From Spirosoma fluviale (lineage in GTDB: Bacteria > Bacteroidota > Bacteroidia > Cytophagales > Spirosomataceae): a DNA stretch of 64,000 bases. The notes under the pieces were generated by a model. The model saw only the letters and a program-made list of their open reading frames with translations, did not search any database and was not told the origin of the DNA. Numbering within the stretch: the stretch's first letter is position 1; every line of letters begins with the position of its first letter. The DNA lies in NCBI RefSeq assembly GCF_900230225.1, contig NZ_OCNH01000006.1, forward strand, positions 311,702-375,701. The letters are read 5' to 3'. A program made the translations under genes and the position numbers. Positions 29,612 to 39,060 of the stretch are shown piece by piece.

Positions 29612-30058
29612 TCAGCTATCCAGCAATCGACGATGGTAGTTGATCTGGCCTAAATGATAGCCGAGGTGGGTTTCCAGATGCACCAGAAAATACCCCGTCG
29701 ATGTCTTTTCGTCAAAGACCAGCAACGGATATTCTTCCTCCAGTTGACTATCGGTAACCGTATTCAGTGCATTATCGACAACGAGAATGGTTTCGTCTAT
29801 TTTCTTCAGAAGTTCGGCCCTGGGAATATCCTTTAGGGAAAATTCCAGCTCTCTATGACGAACATAGCCCGTTTTACCAAGTTCGGCCCCTACATAGGTA
29901 TTCAGATTACCGATCAAATGCAGGCAGAGATTACCCGCTGAGTTGGCAATGCCGCGTTCAATCTGCCAGATAGTTTCTTCGCTTTTGTAGGCGTCTACTT
30001 CCGTTCGTAAGCGGCTTAGATCACGACGGAAGAGGGTTTTTAAGGTTTGAATGAGCAT
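29612..30058 (-). CDS. DinB/DUF1572-like four-helix protein
   Basis: The 148-residue protein has the DinB-like four-helix pattern with three well-spaced His residues that could bind a metal: CLHLIGNLNTYVG, YFLVHLETHLGYHLGQINYH. It begins MLIQTLKTLFRRDLSRLRTE. Family members include metal-dependent thiol transferases and proteins of unknown role. It is the last gene of a short minus-strand group starting with the 91-residue unknown protein and Nudix hydrolase. Confidence 0.8.
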   Translation of the reverse strand: MLIQTLKTLFRRDLSRLRTEVDAYKSEETIWQIERGIANSAGNLCLHLIGNLNTYVGAELGKTGYVRHRELEFSLKDIPRAELLKKIDETILVVDNALNTVTDSQLEEEYPLLVFDEKTSTGYFLVHLETHLGYHLGQINYHRRLLDS

Positions 30059-30108
30059 GTGGTTTGGTGGGTTAGCTATAAATAAACAGCTGGAGCCTGC
30101 TTCTACCT

Positions 30109-30561
30109 CTACTCGAAGTACTTCTGCTCAATCCGGCCGACATAGCCCAGATAGGTGGCGCTGCTAAACCAGGGTTGGAGCCGGGCCCCAATGTTTGGAT
30201 AGAGATTGTACTGATCCAGATCGGCAACGGGCAACCAGACGAGGTCGAGCGCGGTAGTTTCGTCGGGGTTCAGGACGGGTTCGCCTTTGAGGTTGCGGGC
30301 TGCGAACACGACATGTAACACATCGTCATTGCGCTCTGACAGGAGCATTTCGCCCGCCAGAATCATCTCGCCCAGATCGACCGAAACACGCAGTTCTTCC
30401 TGGATTTCCCGGATGACCGTTTCCGTCAGAATCTCGCCCCTATCGGGGTTGCCGCCGGGTAAGGCGTACACATCCTGCCCGCCGTAAGAGTAGCGCATAA
30501 ACAAGACTTGAGTCTGGCCGTCAAACTGACGCCAGATAAGAGCAGACGGACGAACTTTCAT
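30109..30561 (-). CDS. Nudix hydrolase
   Basis: The 150-residue protein carries a full Nudix box: ALPGGNPDRGEILTETVIRE followed by IQEELRV, giving the Gx5Ex7REUxEExGU pattern with the catalytic Glu residues present (the final Gly-U part is slightly altered). Such enzymes hydrolyse nucleoside diphosphates linked to another group, often as housecleaning. The exact substrate cannot be told. Confidence 0.9.
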   Translation of the reverse strand: MKVRPSALIWRQFDGQTQVLFMRYSYGGQDVYALPGGNPDRGEILTETVIREIQEELRVSVDLGEMILAGEMLLSERNDDVLHVVFAARNLKGEPVLNPDETTALDLVWLPVADLDQYNLYPNIGARLQPWFSSATYLGYVGRIEQKYFE

Positions 30562-30596
30562 AAAAACAAGGGTTTAAAGCAGGAAACCCCGGCAAA

Positions 30597-30872
30597 TTAA
30601 CAATCGCAGGAGTAATTACCATAGCCGGGATAGCGGGGCGACAAATTACCCGAAACACTTACTACACGGTCCAGCGGTACAACGTCACCGGTGGCTAGTT
30701 CCAGCGATTCAATTCCGTTCCCGTTTAGAATTTGCTTGATGGTTACGTCGGCTTTTATGAACTCATTCAGGTCGGTGAGGTACTCAAGCCGCACAAATTT
30801 GCCGGGGATAATCGCGGCTCTGAAGGCCGTTTCGTCGGCAGTAAAATCAGAATTAATCAGGTTCGTTTCCAT
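30597..30872 (-). CDS. Small protein of unknown function, possible SH3-like barrel
   Basis: The 91-residue protein (start METNLINSDFTADETAFRAA) is predicted beta-rich, with VRLEYLTDLNEFIKADVTIK and a repeated VVPLDRVVSVSG ending. It ends in a Cys-containing tail, YSCDC. The strand pattern faintly resembles Rho-binding antiterminator-like small barrels, but the similarity is too weak for a name. It stands downstream of the DUF349 gene, separated by a perfect 19-bp terminator hairpin. Confidence 0.6.
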   Translation of the reverse strand: METNLINSDFTADETAFRAAIIPGKFVRLEYLTDLNEFIKADVTIKQILNGNGIESLELATGDVVPLDRVVSVSGNLSPRYPGYGNYSCDC

Positions 30873-30890
30873 ATCAATAGAACAAACCCC

Positions 30891-30936
30891 CTAAACGAAA
30901 CGTGCCCCGATTAAAACCGGGGCACGTTTCGTTTAG
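30891..30936 (-). terminator. Perfect 19-bp hairpin terminator after the DUF349 gene
   Basis: CTAAACGAAACGTGCCCCG (30891-30909) and CGGGGCACGTTTCGTTTAG (30918-30936) are perfectly complementary around an 8-base loop. Reading the minus strand, it lies 12 bases after the DUF349 stop and before the 91-residue protein, so it ends the DUF349 transcript. Confidence 0.85.
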
Positions 30937-30948
30937 AACAAGGGTAAA

Positions 30949-32226
30949 TTAAAAGCCAGCCGTTTCCAGTTGCTTCTGAAACTCGCGGAGAATGGTTTCT
31001 TTCATCGCGATTTTGCGCTTCTGGGTATTGATCTTGTTCAGAATTTGTTTGTCTTCGTCCTTATTGGGGTCGAGGCCATCAGCGTCCTGTAAGGCAAACT
31101 GAAGGTCGTTTTTCTCGCGTTTAACGAGGTATTCCATCTCCCTAATCTTTGTCCGAATCTGCTCCGACTGGCTTTTGAGTTCAAACGCCGGGTATTTGCG
31201 CGTAAGTACGCGGCCGAGGTAGCTCAGCTCGAAAATCTTGTCGCAGGCGGCCCGGAAGCGTTCGTTTACAACTTTATCCTGAAGCTTAAACGGCACCCGA
31301 ATTTCTTTCCAGCTGTTGAGTAGCACTTTGGCTCGTTCCGCAGCCGCGAAAATATCCGACTGTTTCGACAGCTTTTCGGCTTCGTCGGCCATTTTCATCT
31401 GCTGCTCGATACGCGGGTCAATTTTCGGTACGATCACAATGCCCTTCGCGTCGTTGTACTTGGCGTAGAACATGGTCGTCGCCTTCTTGAACTGCTTGTA
31501 GAGTTTGCCGCTTTTCTTAATAGGCACCTCACCAACCTGTTTCCAAGCATTGTTCAGTTTGCGTACTTCCTGAAATGCCGCATCCAGATCGCCCAATCGG
31601 TTAGCGCGGAATGCCAGTCGAATCAGCTCATCGTACTTATCAAGCCGCTCCTGAATAACCTTGTTCTGTTCATTGAAGAACTCACGTCGGCGGGTAAAGA
31701 AACCATCCAGAAGCTCCTGAAAGCGGCCTTCTACCTCCGCTTCGGCGGTTTTGTCGACGGGCCCTGTTTTAATCCATTTGACCTTGATTTCCTGAAGGGC
31801 ATCGGCCGTATTACGCCAGTCTGTGCTATCGGCCAGGGCTTCTGCTTCGGCAATCAGGGCTCGTTTGATTTCAAGGTTTTTCAGCTGATTGACCGTAATT
31901 AGATCAGCTAGTAGCTTTTCCTGCTCATCCAGCCGTTCGAGCAGGGGCGGGAAATCGCCCAGCGCGTCGAAACCAAGGAGCTTCTTGCGAAGCTGAACCA
32001 GTTTTGTCAGATAAGAGCCTTTATTCTGGGCCTCTTCAATATCTTTTTCTAACTGGCTGACTTTGTTTTCAGCGATGATGAAGCGATTCTTGAAATAATC
32101 GAGCGCTTCCTGCTCGGTGCGTTTGACTTCGCCAATCTGGCGGTCTTCGTAATTCAGGTAGCCTTTCAAAAATACCTTTCCGTCTTTGACGTAACCGTAT
32201 TCATCTACCAGTGAAGCGTTTTCCAT
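30949..32226 (-). CDS. DUF349 domain protein
   Basis: The 425-residue, highly charged and mostly helical protein has several DUF349-type segments (for example LQEIKVKWIKTGPVDKTAEA, LNNAWKQVGEVPIKKSGKLY and LNSWKEIRVPFKLQDKVVNE) and a long coiled-coil C-terminus. Members are cytoplasmic, frequently beside DNA-repair or stress genes; the molecular role is not established. It is divergent from ettA, whose promoter lies in the short gap. Confidence 0.85.
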   Translation of the reverse strand: MENASLVDEYGYVKDGKVFLKGYLNYEDRQIGEVKRTEQEALDYFKNRFIIAENKVSQLEKDIEEAQNKGSYLTKLVQLRKKLLGFDALGDFPPLLERLDEQEKLLADLITVNQLKNLEIKRALIAEAEALADSTDWRNTADALQEIKVKWIKTGPVDKTAEAEVEGRFQELLDGFFTRRREFFNEQNKVIQERLDKYDELIRLAFRANRLGDLDAAFQEVRKLNNAWKQVGEVPIKKSGKLYKQFKKATTMFYAKYNDAKGIVIVPKIDPRIEQQMKMADEAEKLSKQSDIFAAAERAKVLLNSWKEIRVPFKLQDKVVNERFRAACDKIFELSYLGRVLTRKYPAFELKSQSEQIRTKIREMEYLVKREKNDLQFALQDADGLDPNKDEDKQILNKINTQKRKIAMKETILREFQKQLETAGF

Positions 32227-32234
32227 TACTGTGC

Positions 32235-32265
32235 TTGGTTAAGGCTGCGCTGTGGGTTAAATTTG
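32235..32265 (+). promoter_or_regulatory. Bacteroidota promoter of ettA
   Basis: TTGG at 32235-32238, a 19-base spacer and TAAATTTG at 32258-32265 match both Bacteroidota promoter elements closely. The ettA start follows 35 bases after the -7 box. Confidence 0.8.
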
Positions 32266-32300
32266 AGGATTAATGCTAACCGCAAATCTATCAGAAATTA

Positions 32301-33968
32301 ATGAGCCAGGAAACCATAATTTTCTCTATGGCAGGCGTGAGTAAAAATATTCCGCCTAACCGACAAATCCTAAAGAACATATACCTTTCCTTCTTTTATG
32401 GTGCTAAAATTGGTGTTTTAGGGCTTAACGGTTCTGGTAAATCTACTTTATTACGCATCATTGCCGGTATTGATAAAAATTACACCGGCGAAGTCGTTTT
32501 CTCGCCCGGCTACTCGGTGGGTATGCTGGAACAGGAACCCCAATTTACACCCGGCCGTACGGTTCGCGAAATTGTTGAAGAAGGCGTTCAGGAAGTAGTT
32601 AATCTGTTAAAAGAATTTGATGAGATTAACGAAGCTTTCGGCGACCCCGATGCCGACTTCGATAAGTTGATTGCCCGGCAGGGTGAAGTACAGGAAAAAA
32701 TTGACCATTTCAACGGCTGGGAACTCGATCAGAAACTGGAACGGGCCATGGATGCCCTGCGCTGTCCGCCCCCCGAGGCTGTAATCGATAACCTGTCGGG
32801 TGGTGAAAAACGGCGGGTGGCTCTTTGCCGACTGCTGCTTCAGCAACCCGATGTTCTGCTGCTCGACGAACCGACCAACCACCTCGATGCGGAGTCGGTA
32901 TTGTGGCTCGAAGAACACCTACGCCTATACACGGGAACGGTCATTGCCGTAACTCACGATCGTTACTTTCTCGATAACGTAGCGGGCTGGATTCTCGAAC
33001 TCGACCGGGGCGAGGGTATCCCCTGGAAGGGAAATTACTCATCCTGGCTGGAGCAGAAGCAAAACCGCCTGGCTAAGGAAGAAAAGACCGAGTCGAAACG
33101 GCAGAAGACACTTCAGCGCGAGTTGGAGTGGGTAAAAATGGCTCCCAAAGCCCGGCAGGCGAAATCGAAAGCCCGTTTGGGTGCTTACGAAAAACTGCTG
33201 AACGAAGATGCTAAACAACGCGACGATAAGCTCGAAATCTTTATCCCGGCCGGACCACGTCTGGGGTCAAAAGTGATCGAAGCGGAGGATGTTGCCAAGG
33301 CCTTCGGCGACCGGCTATTATTTGAACACCTGGGTTTCCGACTGCCACAGGGTGGCATTGTAGGGATTATCGGACCAAACGGCGCTGGTAAAACGACACT
33401 TTTTAAGCTTATAACAGGCCGTGAAAAACCCGATGCCGGTACGTTTGATGTAGGTGATACTGTAAAAGTCGCTTATGTCGACCAAGAGCACGACGGCCTT
33501 GACCCGAACAAAACCGTATTTGAGACAATTTCGGGCGGGAGTGAGTGGATTATGATGGGGGGTAAGCAATCGAACGCCCGCGCGTACGTGAGCCGGTTCA
33601 ACTTTGCCGGAGCCGATCAGGAAAAGAAGATAGGTATGTTGTCGGGTGGGGAGCGGAACCGCGTTCACCTGGCTATGATCCTTAAAGAAGGTGCCAACCT
33701 GCTGCTGCTGGATGAGCCCACCAACGATCTGGATGTAAACACGCTACGGGCGCTGGAAGAAGGATTAGAAAACTTTGCCGGATGCGCCGTAGTCATCAGC
33801 CACGACCGCTGGTTTCTGGACCGGATCGCTACGCACATTCTGGCCTTCGAAGGCGACTCACAGGTTTACTGGTTTGAAGGCAACTTCTCGGAATACGAAG
33901 AAAACCGGCGCAAACGACTTGGCACCGAGGCTACACCGACTAGGATCAAGTATAAGAAGTTGGCCTAG
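32301..33968 (+). CDS. ettA: ABC-F protein EttA, translational throttle
   Basis: The 555-residue protein has two ABC ATPase domains without membrane segments: Walker A motifs GLNGSGKST and GPNGAGKTT, signature motifs LSGGEKRRVALCRLL and LSGGERNRVHLAM, and Walker B DEPTNHLDAES and DEPTNDLDVNT. Length and the opening MSQETIIFSMAGVSKNIPPN match EttA rather than other ABC-F groups. EttA binds the ribosomal E site and controls the first elongation step by energy status. Confidence 0.95.
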   Translation: MSQETIIFSMAGVSKNIPPNRQILKNIYLSFFYGAKIGVLGLNGSGKSTLLRIIAGIDKNYTGEVVFSPGYSVGMLEQEPQFTPGRTVREIVEEGVQEVVNLLKEFDEINEAFGDPDADFDKLIARQGEVQEKIDHFNGWELDQKLERAMDALRCPPPEAVIDNLSGGEKRRVALCRLLLQQPDVLLLDEPTNHLDAESVLWLEEHLRLYTGTVIAVTHDRYFLDNVAGWILELDRGEGIPWKGNYSSWLEQKQNRLAKEEKTESKRQKTLQRELEWVKMAPKARQAKSKARLGAYEKLLNEDAKQRDDKLEIFIPAGPRLGSKVIEAEDVAKAFGDRLLFEHLGFRLPQGGIVGIIGPNGAGKTTLFKLITGREKPDAGTFDVGDTVKVAYVDQEHDGLDPNKTVFETISGGSEWIMMGGKQSNARAYVSRFNFAGADQEKKIGMLSGGERNRVHLAMILKEGANLLLLDEPTNDLDVNTLRALEEGLENFAGCAVVISHDRWFLDRIATHILAFEGDSQVYWFEGNFSEYEENRRKRLGTEATPTRIKYKKLA

Positions 33969-33980
33969 GGTAAAAATAAA

Positions 33981-34008
33981 AGAGGGCCGATGTCAATATC
34001 GGCCCTCT
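33981..34008. terminator. Bidirectional terminator between ettA and porP
   Basis: AGAGGGCCGAT (33981-33991) and ATCGGCCCTCT (33998-34008) form a perfect 11-bp stem around a 6-base loop between convergent genes. An A-rich stretch precedes it, giving a T-run for the minus-strand transcript. Confidence 0.85.
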
Positions 34009-34027
34009 CTCGTTAATAAATAGCTTA

Positions 34028-35059
34028 TTAAAACTTCGGACAGGGCAGCTTCTTGCTGCGCCGTTTAACTCCGCCCCGTCGTGCTTCCGGTTTGTCAAAC
34101 ACATAGGAGAGGGATAACTCGTGTGAGCCACCGCTGTTGCCGAGCGTGGAGACCGTAATGTCGTAACTGTACCCAATAGAGAATTTTTCCATCCGCCAGC
34201 CAATCAATGCGGCAACGGCATCGTGGTTATTCAACGTCTGGTTGTATTTCTTGAAGGGAATGCCCCGGTAATAGGCACCAACAGTTAGCGGGGAGTAGGT
34301 CAGGTAAGCGCCTATGTCTAGCTGATCGTATTTGCCCTGATGCTTATACATCAAAACGGGTGAAAAGCTGATTTCACGATCCTCTTCGTCTGCTAATCCC
34401 GTGAAGCCGCCCAGTGGAATGCGTAATCCGGCCTGAATGCTTGTTTTCATGGGTAGTCGATCCTGGTCTCCGGCAAAGAAGCCCTGCTCGGGACGGTTGA
34501 TATGATGAGCTGCTGCACCAATCCAGAACCAGTCGGAGTAAAAAAGGCCCCCAGTCGAAAAATCCACGTATTTTTTAGTGGGTAATCCGCCCTGTAAGGT
34601 TGGGTCACCAGAGATACTGCCCGTAATGAAACCCCGATCAGTAAATTGATCGCCCGTTGTCAGACCAAAATAGTTGATACTTCGGTTCACGTAAGAGCCT
34701 TGTAACCCAAGACGCACAAACGCCGATTCGCTTACCTGAAACTGGTAGGCATATTGCAACCCTATGTCTGTCGATTGAATCCTTCCCTGTCCCTGATTAT
34801 CGCTTTGAATTAGTAAACCAACACCGCTGTTGTACTTTTCGATGAAGTGATCCACACCAACCATCGTTGTCACGTAATTCGTAATAGCCGGCCATTGGTT
34901 CCGGTAGTTCGCCGTTACGCGTGGTGCCAGTGCCGAGCCTGCAAATGCCGGGTTCAGATACTGTGGGGCCGCATAAAATTGAGTGAACTGGGGGTCCTGA
35001 GCAAATACAGGGCGGCTCAGGGTCAGCACCAAAACTGTTAGTATAAATCTGTTAAACAT
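34028..35059 (-). CDS. PorP/SprF family type IX secretion outer-membrane protein
   Basis: I chose the ATG at 35059, where a signal peptide begins (MFNRFILTVLVLTLSRPVFA). The 343-residue protein has the PorP/SprF hallmark DPQFTQFYAAPQYLNPAFAG, an outer-membrane beta-barrel signature region, and the closing SHELSLSYVFDKPE. Members form beta barrels that work with T9SS cargo ending in a type B (gliding-motility-type) domain. The adjacent divergent giant PKD protein is such a candidate cargo, as in many Bacteroidota. Confidence 0.93.
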   Translation of the reverse strand: MFNRFILTVLVLTLSRPVFAQDPQFTQFYAAPQYLNPAFAGSALAPRVTANYRNQWPAITNYVTTMVGVDHFIEKYNSGVGLLIQSDNQGQGRIQSTDIGLQYAYQFQVSESAFVRLGLQGSYVNRSINYFGLTTGDQFTDRGFITGSISGDPTLQGGLPTKKYVDFSTGGLFYSDWFWIGAAAHHINRPEQGFFAGDQDRLPMKTSIQAGLRIPLGGFTGLADEEDREISFSPVLMYKHQGKYDQLDIGAYLTYSPLTVGAYYRGIPFKKYNQTLNNHDAVAALIGWRMEKFSIGYSYDITVSTLGNSGGSHELSLSYVFDKPEARRGGVKRRSKKLPCPKF

Positions 35060-35290
35060 ATGGCTAGAGCAAGGCAAAGACTGGGCCAATAATAGTGTTG
35101 CAACGTTTGTAACGTAAACCAAGTATTTATCAGCACAACAACCTCTAAAATTAGTTGGATTTTAGGCGCTTTTGTGGCTACTGTCGGATAAAATTTTAAC
35201 GGGACAATGTCGTTTATACTAACGTAATGCCCCTGTTGTTGTTATGTTGAGTATCGAATTTGCGTGGGCGGACTTCATTCAACGTTTTTC

Positions 35291-38200
35291 ATGTCAATCT
35301 TTAATAAGCATATTCGGGTAGTTGGGCTTTGGGCCGTGCTGTTTCTGCTGGCGGGGCTCTCTGTGGCTCTGGGGCAGTCGGGCACAGGCTTTAAAGTCAG
35401 TGGTAAATTTTGTGTACCTGATGTGGAGTGTAGTGCGGATTCTGCAACGTTCACAGATAGTATACTGACGGGTGTGACAACGCGTGTCTGGGATTTTGGA
35501 GACGGCACTACGATCACAAAACAGCGGGATTCCGTTGCTAAGCACGTGTATCAGCAAGCCGGTAGGTATACCGTAAGGTTGACTCGAACGGTTAACGGCG
35601 TATCTGTTACGTCAACGAGGGATATTACAATTGGTAACCGCCCCCAGTCTTTCGTGAACTGGCGAACGGATACCACTATTTGTAAAGGCGAGGTTATCAC
35701 CCTGGACCCGTATGCGGGAGGACCTCCACAATCGGGACTTCGGTTTATATGGTATCCTAAAGGAGATACCACCCAGAGTATTCAGATTGACAGCTCGGGC
35801 TGTTACTCTGTAGAGGTAATCAACTCGCTGGGGTGCTCCTATCAGGATCGGATCAATGTCGATGTGTGCGGAGAAAAGAAAGAATCGCAGGGGGTAAAGT
35901 GGTATTTCGGGCAGAACGCCGGTCTGGACTTCAGTGGCGGGGGCTCTCCTCAACCCATTACGGATGGTAAGCTGAACACCATCGAGGGTTCATCGTCCAT
36001 TGCCAATACAAAGGGGATCTTATTGTTCTACTCTGACGGGATTACTATTTACGACAAAGATGGTAAACCCATGAAGTCCCTGGTGCCGGGCGATACGCTG
36101 GCTACGCAGGTGCCGTTAGGAGGGAATAAAAACTCGACCCAGTCGGCATTGATCGTACCAAAACCAACCTGCCGGGGTTGCGAATACCTCTACTACGTCT
36201 ACACGACTTCTGAGATCAGGGGCCAGAAGACCCTGACGTATAGCGTGGTAGACATGCGTCAGAACGGAGGGAAAGGAGCTATTGTTGAAAAAAACATTCC
36301 GCTTTCCGGTCAGAGTACTGAGCAGTCGGCATCGGTGGCGAATACACGCGATTCTACTTACTGGGTCATTACCCGGAAGTACGGAACCAATCAGTTCGAG
36401 GTTCGCCATTTGACCCGTGGCGATAACGTTGATCCTATAACGTATACGGGTGGTCAGGTAATCGACTCCCTGGCCAATGCCGAAGGATACATTAAAATTG
36501 GCCCTGCCGATACTACCGGTGGTAACCAGGGTAATCGCCCCATGGCGGTCGTTATTCCTGGCCCCCCCAAAAACTCTATTGACCTGTATACCTTTAATGA
36601 CTCGACGGGCGTATTGAAATTTGACCGGACGATTGATATAGGACCGGCACCACCGAAAGCTTACGGGGTTGAGTTTTCGCCCGACGGTAAAAGCCTGTAC
36701 GTGAGCATGCTGGCCGATACAAACGCCGACGGCAGCCAGAAGGGGTCTTCCTATATTCTGAAATATGACTTAAATCAACGGGATTCTCTGTTGACTCGCT
36801 CAAAAACAGTTGTCGACAGCAGTACCACCCGGCAGTACGGTTCGCTTCAGATTGGACCCGACGGCCGAATTTACGTTGCCATAAAAGGCAGTACCTCCCT
36901 GGGAACTATTGAAAACCCCAATGGCGGTCTGCTCGATAGTCTGATATTTAACCCCTCCGGGCAATCGCTGGGCGGGCAAACCAGCCAGTTGGGTTTGCCG
37001 AACCTGGTGGCGAATTTCAACGACCAGTCCAGCGGACCCGGATTAACCTATTCAGATACCTGTGCTAATCAGCCAACCGTATTCCAGGTCAGTCCGAACT
37101 GCCCGAAGCTGAAAGAAACTTACACCCTGAATTTTGGCGATGGAAGTCGACCAACGTCAACGACATCAACGCAGCCAATTACACATACCTATACAAGGCC
37201 GGGTTCGTATACGGTGGCGCTGTCAATTATTACACGAACAAGCGCGGGCAACATTTGCCAGACATTTGACAGTACCTATGCACTAACCATCCTGGAAACC
37301 CCGCCCGATATAAAGCTGGGTGCCGATACGGCCATTTGTAATAAGCAGGGCATTACACTCGACATAAAAGTACAAGCCAAAGTATATGTCTGGGTGGTTA
37401 ACGGGGCCGTTGTAAGTAGGCAACGGACCCTCACACTCACCAGGCCAGGCTATTACTTTGCCGTTGGGTTAGCCGCTAATGGCGAGTGCTTCAAAAGCGA
37501 TACCATTGAGGTACAGGTAAAACCGGTACCCTCTCTCGACCTGGGACCAGATACGCTTTTCTGTTATCGATCGAAAGTTGATGTAACTGTGCCACAGAGA
37601 ACCTGGACACAGTTTCAGTGGAGCAACGGCGCAAATACGCAGACAATTTCGGTGAGTACATCCGGCGTATATTCTGTAACGGCACAATCGACTGTTAATG
37701 GAACAACCTGCGTCAATTCGGACACGATTCGGGTTACGGAGTTGCCCAAAATCAGGGTACAGGCGGCTCTGAGCGGCCCAACCGCGTGTACCTCGACCGA
37801 TGGTTCTATCGTTCTAACACCCACTCCGGCGGGTAATTACCAGTACGTCTGGACGGGTGTAGATGGAGCAACGCTAAGGGATAGTTCAAACCAACAGGCG
37901 AATCTGGCCGAGGGTGGCTACAAGGTGAATGTGACCGATACGCTGCATGAGTGTAAAGTAGATACAGCCTTCGTGTTAAAATCACCAGCCAACCAGTTAC
38001 AACTCACGCCCAGAGTAAGAGATGCGCTCTGTGCCGTACCGAATAGCGGTACCATTACTCTGACGGTAACGGGCGGAACCCCGGCTACGTATGCCTGGCT
38101 GGACGCAACGAACAAAGTTGTATCCACAACGGCTGTATTTGGCGAAGCCGCACCAGGATTATATACCGTTCAAGTGGTAGACATTAACGGATGCAAAGCA

Positions 38201-38962
38201 CTTGAAGACAGCATAAAGGTAGGACTGGATAGTACAGGCTTTGCCCGATTGGGGCCCGACACTCTCAAATGTAATGGTGTTGCCGTGGCGCTTGTTCCCC
38301 TTATCGGCGACATACCTGGCAATGTGTATCAATGGAGTACGGGGGCCACCACGCCAACTATTTCTGTGGCGCAGCCGGGTTCCTATAGTCTCGTCCTGCG
38401 AAACACGTTAAACGGCTGCGTTGGCCGGAGTAGTATTCGCGTGGGCGACCGACCACCGCCAGCGTTTTCATACACCCAGAAAGCGGCTCTTTGTGAGGGC
38501 GACCAAGGTACGACTACTCTCTCGGCCAATGGAGCAACTGGCTTGTCGTACTTGTGGGTAAGCCGTAACGATACGACCAAAACCATAACGGTTCAGCGTG
38601 CGGGCGACTATCCCATTCGAGTTACCGATCCCCTGGGCTGTACAGCTACGGCGGTTGCCAAAGTCCTGAACCTATGTGAGCCGCGCGTTAATGTGCCGGA
38701 TGCGTTTACCCCAAACAGCGATGGCACGAACGACCTGCTTCAAGTGTTTACTGCCTACATCACCGATTACGAATTCCGGATCTACAATCGCTGGGGCGAA
38801 GTCATCTTTTCCAGCAATAACCCCGAGCAAAAATGGGATGGAACGTACAAAGGGAGCACTTATCCATCCATGATTTACCCGTATGTTGTTACCTATAAAA
38901 GTGAGTTTTTCCCGGAACGGGATAGGGCTGTAAAGCGCGGCTCCGTCCTCCTGATACGCTAG
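35291..38962 (+). CDS. Giant PKD-repeat protein with gliding-motility-associated C-terminal (T9SS type B) domain
   Basis: The start at 35291 (MSIFNKHIRVVGLWAVLFLL) gives a signal peptide and a 1223-residue product; the frame extends nine codons upstream from a GTG. PKD-like segments appear early (VWDFGDGTTITKQ, HVYQQAGRYTVRLTRT) and later (TLNFGDGSRPTS, HTYTRPGSYTVAL). A propeller-like middle portion (about residues 200-580) reads FSPDGKSLYVSMLADT. Repeated Cys-containing Ig-like segments (for example LDLGPDTLFCYRSKVDV) follow. The end is a gliding-motility-associated domain: VPDAFTPNSDGTNDLL, YNRWGEVIFSS, YPYVVTYKSEFF. It should be exported by type IX secretion; the PorP/SprF gene beside it is the likely partner. 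Confidence 0.93.
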   Translation: MSIFNKHIRVVGLWAVLFLLAGLSVALGQSGTGFKVSGKFCVPDVECSADSATFTDSILTGVTTRVWDFGDGTTITKQRDSVAKHVYQQAGRYTVRLTRTVNGVSVTSTRDITIGNRPQSFVNWRTDTTICKGEVITLDPYAGGPPQSGLRFIWYPKGDTTQSIQIDSSGCYSVEVINSLGCSYQDRINVDVCGEKKESQGVKWYFGQNAGLDFSGGGSPQPITDGKLNTIEGSSSIANTKGILLFYSDGITIYDKDGKPMKSLVPGDTLATQVPLGGNKNSTQSALIVPKPTCRGCEYLYYVYTTSEIRGQKTLTYSVVDMRQNGGKGAIVEKNIPLSGQSTEQSASVANTRDSTYWVITRKYGTNQFEVRHLTRGDNVDPITYTGGQVIDSLANAEGYIKIGPADTTGGNQGNRPMAVVIPGPPKNSIDLYTFNDSTGVLKFDRTIDIGPAPPKAYGVEFSPDGKSLYVSMLADTNADGSQKGSSYILKYDLNQRDSLLTRSKTVVDSSTTRQYGSLQIGPDGRIYVAIKGSTSLGTIENPNGGLLDSLIFNPSGQSLGGQTSQLGLPNLVANFNDQSSGPGLTYSDTCANQPTVFQVSPNCPKLKETYTLNFGDGSRPTSTTSTQPITHTYTRPGSYTVALSIITRTSAGNICQTFDSTYALTILETPPDIKLGADTAICNKQGITLDIKVQAKVYVWVVNGAVVSRQRTLTLTRPGYYFAVGLAANGECFKSDTIEVQVKPVPSLDLGPDTLFCYRSKVDVTVPQRTWTQFQWSNGANTQTISVSTSGVYSVTAQSTVNGTTCVNSDTIRVTELPKIRVQAALSGPTACTSTDGSIVLTPTPAGNYQYVWTGVDGATLRDSSNQQANLAEGGYKVNVTDTLHECKVDTAFVLKSPANQLQLTPRVRDALCAVPNSGTITLTVTGGTPATYAWLDATNKVVSTTAVFGEAAPGLYTVQVVDINGCKALEDSIKVGLDSTGFARLGPDTLKCNGVAVALVPLIGDIPGNVYQWSTGATTPTISVAQPGSYSLVLRNTLNGCVGRSSIRVGDRPPPAFSYTQKAALCEGDQGTTTLSANGATGLSYLWVSRNDTTKTITVQRAGDYPIRVTDPLGCTATAVAKVLNLCEPRVNVPDAFTPNSDGTNDLLQVFTAYITDYEFRIYNRWGEVIFSSNNPEQKWDGTYKGSTYPSMIYPYVVTYKSEFFPERDRAVKRGSVLLIR

Positions 38963-38982
38963 TAAATTCGGCTGTTTTTTCG

Positions 38983-38990
38983 TAAATTTG
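38983..38990 (+). promoter_or_regulatory. Bacteroidota -7 box for ruvB
   Basis: TAAATTTG matches TAnnTTTG exactly and lies 70 bases upstream of the ruvB start, after the stop of the giant PKD gene. A clear -33 TTG is not obvious. Confidence 0.5.
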
Positions 38991-39060
38991 AGGTAAACGA
39001 CCCGGCAAAATCTGCCCGTTTCAGGGCAATTACTGAATAGGGTTTGTCCCAATCAAAACC

